6,159 bases of DNA, from contig JAJXYG010000007.1 of assembly GCA_021780705.1 (NCBI GenBank), forward strand, positions 1 through 6,159. The letters run 5' to 3'. The notes under the pieces were generated by a model, which saw only the letters and a list, made by a program, of their open reading frames with translations, ran no database searches and was not told the DNA's origin. Made by a program: the position numbers and the translations under genes. Positions 1 to 6,033 of the stretch are shown piece by piece. The stretch is from Bacteroidota bacterium. Its GTDB lineage: Bacteria; Bacteroidota; Bacteroidia; Chitinophagales; Chitinophagaceae. Position 1 is the stretch's first letter, and each line of letters opens with the position of its first letter.

Positions 1-1
1 C

Positions 2-1726
2 CCGGGCTATACCATCCTGGATGCCTTGCTGAGGTTGCTGCGTTCCGCACTGCCGGTAAGTTTGCTCTACATAGGTAAACTCATCATTGACCAGGTGATT
101 GCCCTTGCAAAAGGTGCCTCCGTCCACCATACCTATCTGTGGAAATTGGTGGCTGCAGAATTTGCCCTGGCCATCATATCGGATGGCTTGAGCCGGGCCA
201 CCCTGCTGGTGGACAGCCTTCTTGGGGACCTTTTTTCAAATCACACCTCTATTAAAATAATGGAACATGCAGCCCGGCTTGACCTGGACCAGTTCGAGGA
301 TTCAGAATTCTATGACAAGCTGGAGCGGGCCCGCCAGCAAACTATTGGCCGGACCGTCCTTCTGTCCCAGGTCCTGGCCCAGGTCCAGGACCTGGTGACC
401 ATGGTTTTTTTGGCGGCAGGACTGATGGCCTTCAATCCCTGGCTGATTCTGCTGCTGCTCATTGCCATAGTCCCGGCCTTTCTCGGAGAGTCCTATTTTA
501 ATGACCGCAGCTATGCCCTGACCCGTGGGCAGACCCCTGAGCGACGGGAACTGGATTATATGCGCTACATCGGGGCCAGTGACGAAACGGCCAAGGAAGT
601 CAAGCTATTTAACCTGTCGGGGTTCCTGGTCAACCGGTTTCGGACTTTGAGCGATAAATTCTATCAGGATAATAAAAAACTTTCCGTCAAGCGGGCGGCC
701 TGGGGGGTGGTATTTGCCCTCCTGGGAAGCGCCGGATATTATGCGGCCTATGTGGTGATCATCATCAAAACCGTGGAAGGGGCGATCACCATCGGGAGCC
801 TCACCTTTCTTGCCGGTTCCTTTCGCCAGCTAAGGACCCTGCTTCAGGGGATCCTGTCCAGGTTCACCAGTGTGTCGCAAGGCGCCATCTACCTGCGGGA
901 CTTCTTTGATTTTTTTGAAATCGCACCCAAAATAGCGGTTTCTAAAAACCCGGTCCCCTTTCCCCGTCCCATCCGGGAGGGATTTACTTTTGAAGAAGTG
1001 GGATTCCGGTACCATAACAGTGAATCCTGGGCCAACCGGCACCTGAATTTCCAGTTGCGTGCCGGGGAAAAACTGGCCCTCGTGGGAGAAAACGGAGCCG
1101 GCAAAACCACCCTCGTGAAATTGCTGGCCCGGCTTTATGATCCTACAGAAGGAAGGATCCTGCTGGATGGAATCGACCTGCGCGAGTATGATGCAGACGA
1201 TCTGAGAAAAAATATCGGCATCATCTTTCAGGATTATTTGCGCTATCAGATGAGTTTCTCCCAAAATATCGCCGTGGGTAACATTGAGGAGCTTGAAAAC
1301 CGGCCTCTCATTCAAAGTGCGGCAGAAAAAAGCCTCGCCCATACCCTGGTAGACCGCCTGCCGGACCAGTATGACCAGGCACTGGGGCGCCGGTTCAATA
1401 ACGGGATTGAACTCTCGGGGGGAGAATGGCAGAAAATAGCCCTGGCCAGAGCCTACATGAAAGAGGCCCAGCTGCTGATCCTGGATGAACCTACCAGCGC
1501 GCTGGATGCCCGGTCAGAATACGAAGTGTTCAGACGCTTCTCCGAACTGACCGAGGGCAAAACAGCGGTATTGATTTCTCACCGGTTTTCTACCGTCCGG
1601 ATGGCTGACCGGATATTGGTGCTGGACAAGGGCCAGATTATTGAAATGGGGAGCCATGAGGAGTTGCTTGAAAAAAATGGCAGGTATGCCGAACTGTTTT
1701 CCTTGCAGGCACAGGGCTACAAATAA
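2..1726 (+). CDS. ABC exporter, fused membrane domain and ATPase (5' partial)
   Basis: An ATP-driven exporter half-transporter of the MsbA/multidrug type, acting in the inner membrane, probably as a homodimer. The reading frame is open to the left edge (in-frame residues PGYTILDA precede the first TTG at 26), so the true start lies outside the window; 574 residues are visible of an expected ~600. Numbering from the codon at position 2, hydrophobic segments lie near residues 14-33, 45-62, 131-144, 147-162, 234-255 and 264-285, giving the usual six helices. The ATPase domain follows from about residue 330: Walker A GENGAGKT (362-369), Q-loop Gln410, signature LSGGE (471-475), Walker B LLILDE with catalytic Glu496, D-loop SALD, and H-loop His527. 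All catalytic residues are present, so the gene looks functional. The substrate (lipid, drug or peptide) cannot be read from the sequence. It converges on the metallohydrolase gene. Confidence 0.95.
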   Translation, partial: PGYTILDALLRLLRSALPVSLLYIGKLIIDQVIALAKGASVHHTYLWKLVAAEFALAIISDGLSRATLLVDSLLGDLFSNHTSIKIMEHAARLDLDQFEDSEFYDKLERARQQTIGRTVLLSQVLAQVQDLVTMVFLAAGLMAFNPWLILLLLIAIVPAFLGESYFNDRSYALTRGQTPERRELDYMRYIGASDETAKEVKLFNLSGFLVNRFRTLSDKFYQDNKKLSVKRAAWGVVFALLGSAGYYAAYVVIIIKTVEGAITIGSLTFLAGSFRQLRTLLQGILSRFTSVSQGAIYLRDFFDFFEIAPKIAVSKNPVPFPRPIREGFTFEEVGFRYHNSESWANRHLNFQLRAGEKLALVGENGAGKTTLVKLLARLYDPTEGRILLDGIDLREYDADDLRKNIGIIFQDYLRYQMSFSQNIAVGNIEELENRPLIQSAAEKSLAHTLVDRLPDQYDQALGRRFNNGIELSGGEWQKIALARAYMKEAQLLILDEPTSALDARSEYEVFRRFSELTEGKTAVLISHRFSTVRMADRILVLDKGQIIEMGSHEELLEKNGRYAELFSLQAQGYK

Positions 1727-1749
1727 CAGGGTTTGGCGCAGAAAAATTC

Positions 1750-2805
1750 TCAGATATTCCACCAGGGGTCACGGGGATAGGGTCCCCCCACCACCACGGG
1801 TTCACCAATCCGGGGAGTGGTGACCAGGAAGTCATATCCGGGTGCAGCCTGCATGATTCGGTTGATGGGTTCGTTCCACGGATGAAGGGCCAGGGAAAAT
1901 TTGCCCCAATGAACCGGCAGCAACACCCGGGTCTGTAGATCCCGGGCAGCCTCGAGAGTTTGTTCCGGCATCATATGGATGAAAGGCCAGGACTCGTTGT
2001 ACTGTCCTGATTCCAGAATGGCCAGATCAAAAGGTCCGTATTGCTGGCCAATTTCCAAAAAGTGGGTGTCATAGCCTGAGTCCCCGCCCAGGTAGAGATT
2101 ACGGGTAGGGGACTTCAGCAGGAAAGAAGACCACAGGGTCATCCCCCTTTTGAATCCCCGTCCTGAAAAATGGCGGGCAGGGGCCGCAGTGAAAGTCAGG
2201 GAGTCACTGACAGGAAGACTCTCGTGCCAGTCCAGTTCATGGATCAGCTCGGGATCAAATCCCCAATGGATCAGATGGGAAGACACCCCCAGAGAACATA
2301 CAATGCAGCCGATCCTGGGTTGCAGTTCATAAATCGTACGATAATCCAAGTGGTCATAATGGTCATGAGTCAGCAGCAGACAATCGATTTCAGGAATGTC
2401 GGCGGTGCCATAGGGGTCACTCCCGGGAAAGGATCGTACCATGAAGGGTACCGGAGAGGCGTGGCCGCTAAGGACCGGATCCACCAGGATCCGTTTTCCC
2501 TCAATTAAAATCAGGTAGGAGGAGTGGCCAAACCAAATAATGACCGGCTCGGGTCCCGCCACTGTTTCCAGGTCCGTCTTTACCGAAGGCAGGGCGACGG
2601 AAGGCTTGTTGTCTTTGGGTTTTCGCAAGAACCTGATAAAAGTGCGGAAAGTGGAATTTCCCTCGGCCATCATGGGGGTTTGCGACAAATTCTTAAAACT
2701 TTCCTCCCGGAACTGGGGGGATTGACGCAGCTTTTCCAGGTGAGCACCCTGGGGGTTTTTGCCCATGACCCGAAATGGCGAAAAGGGTATCTGGCGGGAT
2801 GGCAT
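1750..2805 (-). CDS. metallo-beta-lactamase-fold hydrolase, NAPE-PLD/UlaG-like
   Basis: A 351-residue zinc-dependent hydrolase of COG2220 type, closest in motif layout to N-acyl-phosphatidylethanolamine phospholipase D. The HxHxDH metal motif is THDHYDHLD (His147, His149, Asp151, His152). Further likely ligands are His212 (PARHFSGR), Asp242 (GGDSGY) and His299 (PVHWGKF); His277 (IHMMPEQ) sits where NAPE-PLD has its second active-site histidine. The WFGHSS segment (91-96) is the typical first strand/turn of this group. There is no clear signal peptide, so a cytoplasmic or membrane-peripheral location is likely. The substrate is unknown; phospholipid or another phosphodiester is a guess from family. 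The start at 2805 gives the longest frame, but Met14 (codon at 2764-2766, MGKNPQG) resembles the usual N-terminus of Bacteroidota relatives as I recall them and may be the true start. It lies 60 bases downstream of rng on the same strand and may be read from it. Confidence 0.92.
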   Translation of the reverse strand: MPSRQIPFSPFRVMGKNPQGAHLEKLRQSPQFREESFKNLSQTPMMAEGNSTFRTFIRFLRKPKDNKPSVALPSVKTDLETVAGPEPVIIWFGHSSYLILIEGKRILVDPVLSGHASPVPFMVRSFPGSDPYGTADIPEIDCLLLTHDHYDHLDYRTIYELQPRIGCIVCSLGVSSHLIHWGFDPELIHELDWHESLPVSDSLTFTAAPARHFSGRGFKRGMTLWSSFLLKSPTRNLYLGGDSGYDTHFLEIGQQYGPFDLAILESGQYNESWPFIHMMPEQTLEAARDLQTRVLLPVHWGKFSLALHPWNEPINRIMQAAPGYDFLVTTPRIGEPVVVGGPYPRDPWWNI

Positions 2806-2837
2806 GATTCAGGAAGTATAGTCTGCCCGGTAAGTTA

Positions 2838-2860
2838 GCGGATTTTCCGCCAGGGGAAAA
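2838..2860 (-). terminator. possible hairpin between rng and hydrolase gene
   Basis: Just after the rng stop, two mutually exclusive hairpins can form: TTTTCC/GGAAAA (2843-2848 with 2855-2860, six-base loop) and GCGGA/TCCGC (2838-2842 with 2846-2850, three-base loop). Neither is followed by a U-run in the minus-strand transcript, so an efficient intrinsic terminator is doubtful. It could be a weak terminator or a 3'-end stabiliser of the rng message. Confidence 0.25.
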
Positions 2861-2865
2861 GCGAC

Positions 2866-4413
2866 TTACAATTTAATTTCCTCATCGGTTTTGTCGTAGA
2901 AATGAAATTCGGTGAGGTGGTAATTGTTATTGGGCTTAATGGTAATTTTTTGCTTGTATTTCAGTCTCCAGGATAGACGCTTGGAAGGAAATCCCTTGGT
3001 GAGATAGGCATGAAGGATCGGGTGCACTTCCACAGTCAGCCCGGTGTGCTTCTGCATGATCAGATAACTGAGGTTTTTTTCTATTTCGTCTTCGAGAACC
3101 AAAGTGGATGAGATCTTGCCGGTCCCATCGCAACTGGGACATACTTCAGAAGTATTGATATTCATTTCCGGCTTCATCCGCTGACGGGTAATCTGCATCA
3201 GCCCGAATTTGCTGATGGGCAGTACCGCATGTTTGGCACGGTCGGTCCTCATGAAATTTTCCATCCGCTCGACCAGCCGCTTTTTATTTTCCATGAGTTT
3301 CATGTCAATGAAATCCACGACTATGATGCCGCCAATATCGCGCAGACGCAGTTGCCGGGCAATTTCCGCTGCGGCCTCCAGGTTGGTTTCAAAAGCATTT
3401 TGTTCCTGGTTGTTGCTTACGCTTTTGTAACCGCTGTTGACATCAATGACATGCAGTGCTTCGGTATGTTCAATGATGAGGTAGGCGCCACTGGGAAGAT
3501 TTACAGTCTTGCCGAAGGAGGCCTTTACCTGGCGGGTAATCCCATAGCTGTCAAAGACCGGTGACCCATTGTTGTGGTAAGAAAGGATCTCGGTCTTCTC
3601 CGGAGCAATCCGTTGCAGGTAGGTCCGGGTATCATTAAAAATATTCTTGTCATTTACGACAATCCGGTTGAAGTCTTCATTGAGCAGGTCACGAAGCATG
3701 CTGTTGGTCTTTCCCTCCTCGCTCATGATCTTGCAGGGAGCAATGGCATTCTTGAGATTTTTCTGGATATTTTTCCAGGTCTGTATCAGGGTCAGCAGGT
3801 CTTCATGTAATTCAGTGGTATGTTTGCCTTCGGCTGCGGTCCTTACAATCACCCCGTAGTTCTTGGGCTTAATGGCCTCAATGATCTTGAGCAGCCGCTT
3901 TCTTTCCTCTGAGGTATGTATCTTCCTGGATACGGCAATAATGTCGTTAAAGGGGGTCAGGACCACAAATCTGCCCGGCAGCGATATTTCACAGCTTAAC
4001 CGGGGGCCCTTGGCTGCAATCGGTTCCTTTAGGATCTGCACCAGGATATTGGGTTTTCCATTCAGGACCTCGGAAATCTTGCCGGTCTTGACAATCTCCG
4101 GTTCTATGGTCATGGTGGAAAAGTCAAAGCCTTCCTCTGACTTGTCATTGATGGCAAGCCGGGTGAACTTCAGGATGGACCGTACATATGGGCTTAAATC
4201 GGTATAGTGGAGAAACGCGTCTTTTTCAAAACCTACATCCACGAAAGCAGCATTCAGGCCGGGAATTAATTTTTTGACTTTTCCCAAATACAAATCCCCC
4301 ACCGCGAAACTGGCGTTGGCATTTTCGTTATGCAATTCCACGAGCTTCTTGTCCTCAAGCAAGGCAATTTCTACTGCCTGAGGGGCAGCATTTATAATAA
4401 GTTCCTTATTCAA
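2866..4413 (-). CDS. rng: ribonuclease G (RNase E/G family endoribonuclease)
   Basis: Cytoplasmic Mg-dependent endoribonuclease that cleaves AU-rich single-stranded RNA, prefers 5'-monophosphate ends, matures the 16S rRNA 5' end and initiates mRNA decay. The 515 residues match RNase G length (E. coli 489) and lack the RNase E C-terminal degradosome scaffold. An S1-type domain covers about 38-130. The 5' sensor is VIVRTA (Arg191, Thr192). The DNase I-like catalytic site shows HVIDVNSG (Asp324, Asn326) and VVDFIDM (Asp367), with EIARQLRLRD between them. The zinc-link is CPSC (Cys425, Cys428), used to join dimers into tetramers. The start is TTG at 4411-4413: an in-frame stop sits at 4441-4443 with no ATG after it, and MNKELIINAAPQ is already conserved family sequence. 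An AGGAG at 4433-4437 is about 19 bases from the start, too far for a normal ribosome site. The linker within the S1 region (about 78-108) is some 20 residues longer than in E. coli. Confidence 0.97.
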   Translation of the reverse strand: MNKELIINAAPQAVEIALLEDKKLVELHNENANASFAVGDLYLGKVKKLIPGLNAAFVDVGFEKDAFLHYTDLSPYVRSILKFTRLAINDKSEEGFDFSTMTIEPEIVKTGKISEVLNGKPNILVQILKEPIAAKGPRLSCEISLPGRFVVLTPFNDIIAVSRKIHTSEERKRLLKIIEAIKPKNYGVIVRTAAEGKHTTELHEDLLTLIQTWKNIQKNLKNAIAPCKIMSEEGKTNSMLRDLLNEDFNRIVVNDKNIFNDTRTYLQRIAPEKTEILSYHNNGSPVFDSYGITRQVKASFGKTVNLPSGAYLIIEHTEALHVIDVNSGYKSVSNNQEQNAFETNLEAAAEIARQLRLRDIGGIIVVDFIDMKLMENKKRLVERMENFMRTDRAKHAVLPISKFGLMQITRQRMKPEMNINTSEVCPSCDGTGKISSTLVLEDEIEKNLSYLIMQKHTGLTVEVHPILHAYLTKGFPSKRLSWRLKYKQKITIKPNNNYHLTEFHFYDKTDEEIKL

Positions 4414-4444
4414 CTCAAAACTTTTAAATAATCTCCTAAATTAT

Positions 4445-4486
4445 TCAGAGGGGGGCTATCTGACTACAGCCGGTAATCCGGCATAG
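4445..4486 (-). promoter_or_regulatory. tandem hairpins in the rng leader
   Basis: Between the small basic peptide gene and rng, two stem-loops abut. The first in transcript order is GCCGG-ATTA-CCGGC (4482-4469), a perfect five-pair stem extendable by CTA/TAG across a small internal loop. The second is TCAGA/TCTGA (4463-4459 with 4449-4445) enclosing a run of six C residues in the RNA. No U-run follows either, so they look more like leader structure, a processing site or a weak terminator. RNase E of E. coli controls its own message through leader hairpins, so autoregulation is a reasonable but unproven idea here. No convincing promoter box was found in this leader. Confidence 0.4.
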
Positions 4487-4501
4487 AAAGAACATAAGGA
4501 A

Positions 4502-4591
4502 TTACTTCTTTTTATGGCGATTCTTTCTCAATCGCTTCTTGCGCTTATGAGTTGCAATTTTATGGCGCTTTCTTTTTTTACCACAAGGCAT
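4502..4591 (-). CDS. 29-residue basic peptide, AURKAIP1/COX24 (mS38/bS22-like) ribosomal type
   Basis: A tiny ORF with ATG at 4589-4591 and TAA at 4502-4504. The peptide begins MPCGKKRKRHKIATHK and ends RLRKNRHKKK; 17 of 29 residues are Lys or Arg and three more are His. This matches the very short Bacteroidota proteins annotated as AURKAIP1/COX24-domain proteins (usual start MPSGKKRKRHKMATHK, from memory), related to mitochondrial small-subunit protein mS38 and the mycobacterial peptide bS22. The expected role is binding 16S rRNA at the small-subunit decoding/intersubunit region; that is family inference. Cys3 replaces the usual Ser, and Ile12 the usual Met. No Shine-Dalgarno is present; the upstream stretch is A/T-rich, as is normal in this phylum. 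It sits 84 bases after the TPR gene and 88 bases before rng on the same strand, so co-transcription with a ribonuclease that matures 16S rRNA is plausible. Confidence 0.87.
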   Translation of the reverse strand: MPCGKKRKRHKIATHKRKKRLRKNRHKKK

Positions 4592-4675
4592 AACAGAGTT
4601 TTTAAAATAAGTTATTAATTGAAGATGCAGGCCACCTGACAGATGACGCACATCAATCTTTAGAGAATTTGCAAA

Positions 4676-5527
4676 TTAAGGCGCTTCATTGAGTTCCTTA
4701 ATTCTCTGGTCTACTTCTTTGCTGAAGTTGGGATTGTTGACCAGTTTTTTAGCCTGTTCATACCATTTGGCGGCATTGACTTTGTCGCCTTTGGCTGCAT
4801 AGGCATCTGCGAGCCAGGAAACCGCTTCCAGATTGGTAGGGTCAAAAGACACCACCTTATTGAGCCTGACGATCGCTTTGTCCAGTTGATTGGAGATGAC
4901 CCCTCCGATACCCAGCACCAGTTGCGCCCTCATATTATTGGAGTCCTTACTCACCACCTGCAGCAACTCCTGGATTCCCTTCATGGTCTGCATCGGATCA
5001 CCTGCCATTCCCTGACCGTAGATGTAGCAGCTGCCCAGGTCCACCTTCAGGTCGTCATTGTTGGGGTCCAGTTTCAGGGCCCTCGTAAACAAATCGGCCG
5101 CCGTAGTGGCTTCCCAGGTCTTGATTCCCGTACTGTCTTCGGTCTTCAGGTTCTGTAAAATCAAACGGGCTGCAAAGGTGAGACTTTTTTCGGAATTATC
5201 CAATTTAGCTGCCTGGCTGAGATAATAGGCATAAGGAACGAACTTTTTGGCGGAATCCTTCCAGAAATCGGCCAGGGCGCCCAATTGCTCGGAAGACTGC
5301 TTTTTTAAGTCCCCCCGGGTAATCCCATTTTCAATTTTAGACAGGTATACCACCTGCGACGGGGTCAATCCCTGCTTATACCTAGCGATAGCGGATTCCA
5401 CGTTATACACGGGAAGTGTCCGCCCAGGAAATGTCATGGGAGGTTTGGGAACGGATGTCTTTCCAAATACCAGGAGGGTAAAAAGGAGGATAATTCCTCC
5501 TGCTGCCAAAATAATACGCTTCATCAA
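4676..5527 (-). CDS. membrane-anchored tetratricopeptide repeat protein
   Basis: A 283-residue protein of unknown precise role. The N-terminus MMKR followed by a hydrophobic segment (about 4-21) and a polar stretch indicates a single inner-membrane anchor or uncleaved signal with the rest in the periplasm. No lipobox cysteine is present. The C-terminal half shows TPR-like helical repeats: about 140-170 (AADLFTRALKLDPNN), 201-232 (KAIVRLNKVVSFDPTN) and 233-265 (WLADAYAAKGDKVNAAKWYEQA), with a less regular unit between. The repeat style resembles NrfG/CcmH-type TPRs, but no haem-lyase or cytochrome gene is nearby, so a scaffolding role is all that can be said. It lies 40 bases downstream of HU and has its own good candidate promoter. 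Two consecutive ATG codons (5522-5527) are possible starts. A terminator-like hairpin falls in codons 10-16. Confidence 0.9.
   Translation of the reverse strand: MMKRIILAAGGIILLFTLLVFGKTSVPKPPMTFPGRTLPVYNVESAIARYKQGLTPSQVVYLSKIENGITRGDLKKQSSEQLGALADFWKDSAKKFVPYAYYLSQAAKLDNSEKSLTFAARLILQNLKTEDSTGIKTWEATTAADLFTRALKLDPNNDDLKVDLGSCYIYGQGMAGDPMQTMKGIQELLQVVSKDSNNMRAQLVLGIGGVISNQLDKAIVRLNKVVSFDPTNLEAVSWLADAYAAKGDKVNAAKWYEQAKKLVNNPNFSKEVDQRIKELNEAP
5480..5501 (-). other. terminator-like hairpin inside the 5' end of the TPR gene
   Basis: In the minus-strand transcript AGGAGGA-ATTA-TCCTCCT forms a perfect seven-pair stem (5501-5495 with 5490-5484, loop 5494-5491) followed directly by TTTT then A. That is the shape of an intrinsic terminator about 45 bases past an inferred transcription start. 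It also equals the coding sequence for Gly10-Gly-Ile-Ile-Leu-Leu-Phe16 of the membrane segment, so it may be chance codon choice. It could alternatively slow translation near the start. Confidence 0.3.
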
Positions 5528-5556
5528 AATATTGTCCGAGAATTAATTTTTCACTG

Positions 5557-5589
5557 CAAAAGTACAATTATTGCGGCGACTTATTCACA
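5557..5589 (-). promoter_or_regulatory. Bacteroidota-type promoter for the TPR gene
   Basis: Reading the minus strand, TACTTTTG (5564-5557) is an exact match to the TAnnTTTG -7 element used by the Bacteroidota primary sigma factor. A TGTG (5589-5586), one mismatch from TTTG, sits 21 bases upstream as a -33 element. Transcription would start near 5550, leaving a leader of about 20 bases. The -33 element lies within the last codons of HU and the -7 box just past its stop, so the TPR gene and those after it can be expressed independently of HU. Confidence 0.55.
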
Positions 5590-5867
5590 TGTCTCTGCTT
5601 AATCTCCTGGACAAATTCTTTGGCGGGCTTGAAAGCGGGTATAAAATGCTCAGGAATCTCCACTGCGATGTTCTTCTTGATATTTCTACCGATTTTCGCG
5701 GCCCTTTTCTTGGTAATGAAGCTGCCGAAGCCCCTGATGTAGATATTCTCACCCCCGGCAAGTGATTCCTTCACTTCCTTGAAGAGTGTTTCCAGAGTAA
5801 CCAGGACATCTACCTTTGGAATTCCGGTTTTTTCTGAAATTTGGTTGATTAGATCTGCCTTTCTCAT
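5568..5867 (-). CDS. HU/IHF-family DNA-binding protein
   Basis: A 99-residue nucleoid protein that binds and bends DNA as a dimer. It opens with the helical dimer body (MRKADLINQISEKTGIPK), then the family signature RGFGSF (45-50) and the DNA-binding beta arm (about 51-77), ending IPEHFIPAFKPAKEFVQEI. Length is normal for HU (about 90-100), with a short basic tail. The arm reads GRNIKKN rather than the classical GRNPxTG, so Ile63 replaces the proline that intercalates DNA in HU and IHF; as far as I recall this is common in the Bacteroidota HU-like lineage. ATG at 5865-5867 is the only sensible start. Divergent from mutY, with a candidate promoter 40 bases upstream. HU, IHF alpha and IHF beta cannot be told apart by eye, so no symbol is given. 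Confidence 0.96.
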   Translation of the reverse strand: MRKADLINQISEKTGIPKVDVLVTLETLFKEVKESLAGGENIYIRGFGSFITKKRAAKIGRNIKKNIAVEIPEHFIPAFKPAKEFVQEIKQRHVNKSPQ

Positions 5868-5907
5868 TTTGATAATTTGAAATTGAGTAATTGGGTGAAA
5901 TTCAAAA

Positions 5908-5938
5908 CAAAGAGACGTTTTACCAGGTTAATAGCAAT
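5908..5938 (-). promoter_or_regulatory. possible HU promoter
   Basis: On the minus strand, TCTCTTTG (5915-5908) matches the TAnnTTTG -7 element except at the second base, with ATTG (5938-5935) 19 bases upstream as a -33 element. The inferred leader is about 35 bases. An overlapping alternative -7 box, TTGTTTTG (5910-5903), is equally good at the -7 but has no well-spaced partner. Confidence 0.35.
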
Positions 5939-5990
5939 ACCTCCCTAATATTTCATACGGAAAAATGAGAATATAGAAAAGCTGCCATTG

Positions 5991-6033
5991 TAAAGTTATT
6001 AATTATAAATTAATTATTTATACCTTATATATT
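5991..6033. promoter_or_regulatory. extremely AT-rich stretch upstream of mutY
   Basis: Only three of these 43 bases are G or C, with repeated TAATTA/AATTAATT units. It directly precedes the mutY ATG and so contains the mutY leader and probably its core promoter. No clean TAnnTTTG box is visible; ATTG (5987-5990) followed after 20 bases by TAATTATT (6011-6018) is the best, weak, candidate. AT-rich DNA of this kind is easily melted and is a typical HU target. The remainder of the HU-mutY gap (5868-5990) shows no further gene. Confidence 0.4.

Noticed and set aside
830..1342. 170-codon open frame antisense to the ABC exporter
   Set aside because: It lies wholly within the ATPase/membrane-domain coding region opposite highly conserved motifs, and its protein is low in recognisable structure; it is a codon-bias shadow.
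2170..2508. Plus-strand open frames opposite the metallohydrolase
   Set aside because: Overlapping frames opposite the HxHxDH region, with no coherent product and no start signal.
3229..3564. Plus-strand open frame of 111 codons inside rng
   Set aside because: It is the antisense of the RNase G catalytic core, whose motifs are all intact on the minus strand; no family resemblance.
4433..4437. AGGAG upstream of rng as a Shine-Dalgarno
   Set aside because: About 19 bases from the TTG start, well beyond functional spacing, and this phylum seldom relies on such sites.
4628..4638. CAGG/CCTG mini-hairpin between the TPR gene and the basic peptide gene
   Set aside because: Only four pairs with a three-base loop and no U-run; too weak to call a terminator.
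4667..4679. Palindrome AATTTGCAAATT and TTAATTTG -7-like box at the TPR stop codon, as a promoter for the basic peptide
   Set aside because: One mismatch at -7 and no TTTG-like element 19-21 bases upstream; a short AT-rich palindrome is expected by chance.
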